6,746 bases of DNA from contig PAFJ01000018.1 in NCBI GenBank assembly GCA_002704325.1, positions 26,950 to 33,695 on the forward strand. Direction: 5' to 3'. Source of the stretch: Gammaproteobacteria bacterium. GTDB taxonomy: Bacteria; Pseudomonadota; Gammaproteobacteria; Pseudomonadales; Azotimanducaceae. Every line of letters begins with the position of its first letter. Position 1 is the stretch's first letter. Positions 5,248 to 6,746 of the stretch are shown in pieces. A model generated the notes under the pieces. It saw only the letters and a list, made by a program, of their open reading frames with translations. It was not told the origin of the DNA and searched no databases. The position numbers were made by a program, and so were the translations under genes.

Positions 5248-6513
5248 ATGAACCGTATGAATTCACCAAAATTTGCGTTGTTGGTTGTTAGCGCAGCAGT
5301 ATTAGGTTGGCTATGCGCACAATTCTTGCCACCAATGGACTGGCTGCAGCAGCTAACAGAGCTTCTACGCACCGCTTTTTTCGCAGCTCTGAAAATGCTT
5401 ATCGCGCCACTCATCTTCTTTTCGCTCCTAAGCGGTGTTATGGAGTTGCGCAACACCCGCAGCATGGGGCGACTTGGCGCAGTTACTCTGGGCTATTATC
5501 TGTTTACCACCGCAATCGCGGTGACCATCGGCCTAATCGTGGTGTTTTTTATTCACCCGTGGACCGCCTTTACACCCCTAGTTCAAGATCCAGGCGCTTA
5601 CGCAAGCGTTGGAGCAACGGCCCCACGACTGATCGACCCTGGTGACGGGTCACTCTTTGCATTGGCCAACTCACTGCTGCAGAGAATGTTGGCCAACCCA
5701 TTTACCGCACTCGGCGAGATGAACATTCTCGGCATCTTAGTGGTCGCCATATTGTTCGGCACTGCAACCGCCCTAACCATTCAAGATGACTCACCGTTAC
5801 CTCGGCTAATTGCAGATATCACCCATGGAATTTATCGTCTCGCTGGGTGGATCCTTACCGCACTGCCACTCGGCTTATTTGCAGTCACCTATCAACTGTC
5901 AGCACAAATCAACTTAGATACCGTCGCCGCACTGGCCCAATTTGCCGGCGTTGTGCTGGCTGCAACTATGTTGCACGGGCTTATAATATTGCCACTGTTG
6001 GCGTGGTGGGTATCGGGCATAACGCCGTGGCGGTTCCTGCAACTTATCGTCCAACCGCTAGTTACTGCCTTAGCCACCTCCTCAAGTGCGGCGACCTTAC
6101 CGTTATCAATGACCACCGCCGAACAACAACTTAAGGTAAAACGAGCACGCTGTGCATTTGTTCTTCCCCTGGGCGCCACTGCCAACATGGACGGTACCGC
6201 ACTCTTTGAGGGCATCGCCGCGGTATTTCTCGCCTACATGTTCGGCATTGAGCTTGGCACCGTTGGCATTATCGCGGTGTTCATCGTAGCCATGCTATCT
6301 TCAGTTGGCGCTCCGGGCATGCCATCCGGCTCGATGGCTGGGATGCAGTTGGTATTGATCGCCGCAGGCATTCCGCTCGAAGCGATAGGATTACTCTTAC
6401 TCATTGAGCGCCCGCTAGACACCTTTCGAACCGCAGTTAACGTCGAAGGCGACCTAGTCGGTTGCTTGGTGGCAGAACGATTTGGACACACCGATGAGGC
6501 GGCAACAGCATGA
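5248..6513 (+). CDS. Dicarboxylate/acidic amino acid:cation symporter (DAACS)
   Basis: A 421-residue secondary transporter of the GltP/DctA/GltPh family (DAACS), with several hydrophobic helices and the two re-entrant loops. Visible motifs: LKMLIAPLIFFSLLSGV (48-64), serine-rich HP1 tip ATSSSAATLP (276-285), NMDGT (313-317) for Na+ and substrate binding, HP2 tip SSVGAPGMPSGSMAGM (351-366), and the substrate-site helix with Asp391, Arg394, Thr395, Asn398 and Asp402. These align with GltPh Asp394, Arg397, Thr398, Asn401 and Asp405; the Arg favours acidic substrates such as glutamate, aspartate or C4-dicarboxylates. The coupling ion (Na+ or H+) cannot be told. The HP2 tip, PSGS, differs from the commoner PGAG or PGAS. 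The start is uncertain: ATG at 5248 or at 5257 (Met4), neither with a strong ribosome binding site; the shorter form looks more like family N-termini. It overlaps the next gene by 4 nt. Confidence 0.92.
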   Translation: MNRMNSPKFALLVVSAAVLGWLCAQFLPPMDWLQQLTELLRTAFFAALKMLIAPLIFFSLLSGVMELRNTRSMGRLGAVTLGYYLFTTAIAVTIGLIVVFFIHPWTAFTPLVQDPGAYASVGATAPRLIDPGDGSLFALANSLLQRMLANPFTALGEMNILGILVVAILFGTATALTIQDDSPLPRLIADITHGIYRLAGWILTALPLGLFAVTYQLSAQINLDTVAALAQFAGVVLAATMLHGLIILPLLAWWVSGITPWRFLQLIVQPLVTALATSSSAATLPLSMTTAEQQLKVKRARCAFVLPLGATANMDGTALFEGIAAVFLAYMFGIELGTVGIIAVFIVAMLSSVGAPGMPSGSMAGMQLVLIAAGIPLEAIGLLLLIERPLDTFRTAVNVEGDLVGCLVAERFGHTDEAATA

Positions 6514-6746
6514 CGACGAACCTGCTTTTCTTGCGGCACGGGCAGATAAAAGCCAATCGGCAAGGGCGCTGGCACGGTTCCACCGACAGCGCGCTGACTC
6601 TAAAAGGACGAATTCAGGCCTCATTGACGAGCAAAGCGTTGCAGAACAGGCCGGAAATTAGCGCGGTATACACCAGCCCTCTGCAGCGTTGCAGGCATAC
6701 TGCTCGGTTAGCGACAACACGTTTACCCCACGAGCCCGTTGTTATC
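6510..6746 (+). CDS. Histidine phosphatase family protein, 5' part only
   Basis: The first 79 codons of a histidine phosphatase (phosphoglycerate mutase-like) protein; the window ends before the stop. The catalytic LRHGQ motif (8-12) gives Arg9 and the phospho-accepting His10; GRWHGSTDSALTLKGRIQA (19-37) is the usual segment that follows, and YTSPLQRCRHTA (54-65) holds the second phosphate-binding Arg60. The C-terminal half, with the second catalytic His and the substrate-specific residues, is missing, so it could be a phosphoglycerate mutase-like enzyme, a CobC-type phosphatase, a sugar phosphatase or a broad-range enzyme. Its ATG overlaps the symporter stop as ATGA, with GAGG (6496-6499) 10 nt upstream, so the two genes are probably cotranscribed and translationally coupled. 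The symporter gives no clear hint about the substrate. Confidence 0.88.
   Translation, partial: MTTNLLFLRHGQIKANRQGRWHGSTDSALTLKGRIQASLTSKALQNRPEISAVYTSPLQRCRHTARLATTRLPHEPVVI

Noticed and set aside
5139..5465. The apbE frame stays open for 109 codons upstream of the chosen start
   Set aside because: The stretch overlaps the N-terminal coding region of the divergent symporter, has no ApbE-family character, and would bury the clear signal peptide and lipobox; ATG at 5138 has a good ribosome binding site.
5598..6575. Minus-strand frames opposite the symporter
   Set aside because: They are antisense shadows of a gene with all DAACS family motifs; no start signals or domains support them.
1..6746. 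A hidden new system such as a defence island, prophage, retron or CRISPR array
   Set aside because: Every stretch above 300 bases is covered by recognisable core genes; no repeat arrays, integrase, transposase or atypical base composition was seen.

Overview
The window looks like a chromosomal core-gene segment of a Gram-negative gammaproteobacterium. The evidence is a complete Lol lipoprotein-export ABC transporter (two different permeases plus ATPase), maturation factors for the Na+-translocating NADH:quinone oxidoreductase (Na+-NQR), and a gene order I recall from Pseudomonas-type genomes (apbE, nqrM ... lolC, lolD, lolE, a DUF2062 gene, then comEC). Base composition looks moderate and even. 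I see no mobile element, CRISPR array, tRNA or rRNA, and the species cannot be named from sequence alone.

Layout. At the left edge (1-101, minus) is an open frame that may be the N-terminus of a membrane protein, possibly comEC. Diverging from it is a DUF2062 membrane protein (143-649, plus). It converges on a minus-strand run of five genes, read right to left: apbE (5138-4101), nqrM (4097-3882), lolC (3854-2598), lolD (2605-1907) and lolE (1906-671). The gaps in that run are 3 nt, 27 nt, an 8-nt overlap and 0 nt, with no terminator-like hairpin between genes, so a single transcript is likely. A 109-bp divergent intergenic region (5139-5247) separates apbE from a plus-strand pair: a dicarboxylate/amino-acid:cation symporter (5248-6513) overlapping by 4 nt a histidine phosphatase-family gene that runs off the right edge (6510-6746).

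How the genes work together. LolC, LolD and LolE form the inner-membrane complex that extracts lipoproteins and hands them to the chaperone LolA. ApbE attaches FMN covalently to NqrB and NqrC, and NqrM is needed for Na+-NQR assembly, but no nqrABCDEF gene is in the window: the place just upstream of apbE is taken by the divergent symporter. ApbE is itself a predicted lipoprotein and so a possible client of the Lol system encoded next to it.

I found no convincing undescribed system. The best leads are the separation of apbE-nqrM from the nqr structural genes and its close packing against lolCDE, the non-Asp +2 residue of the ApbE lipoprotein, and the two compact divergent promoter regions.
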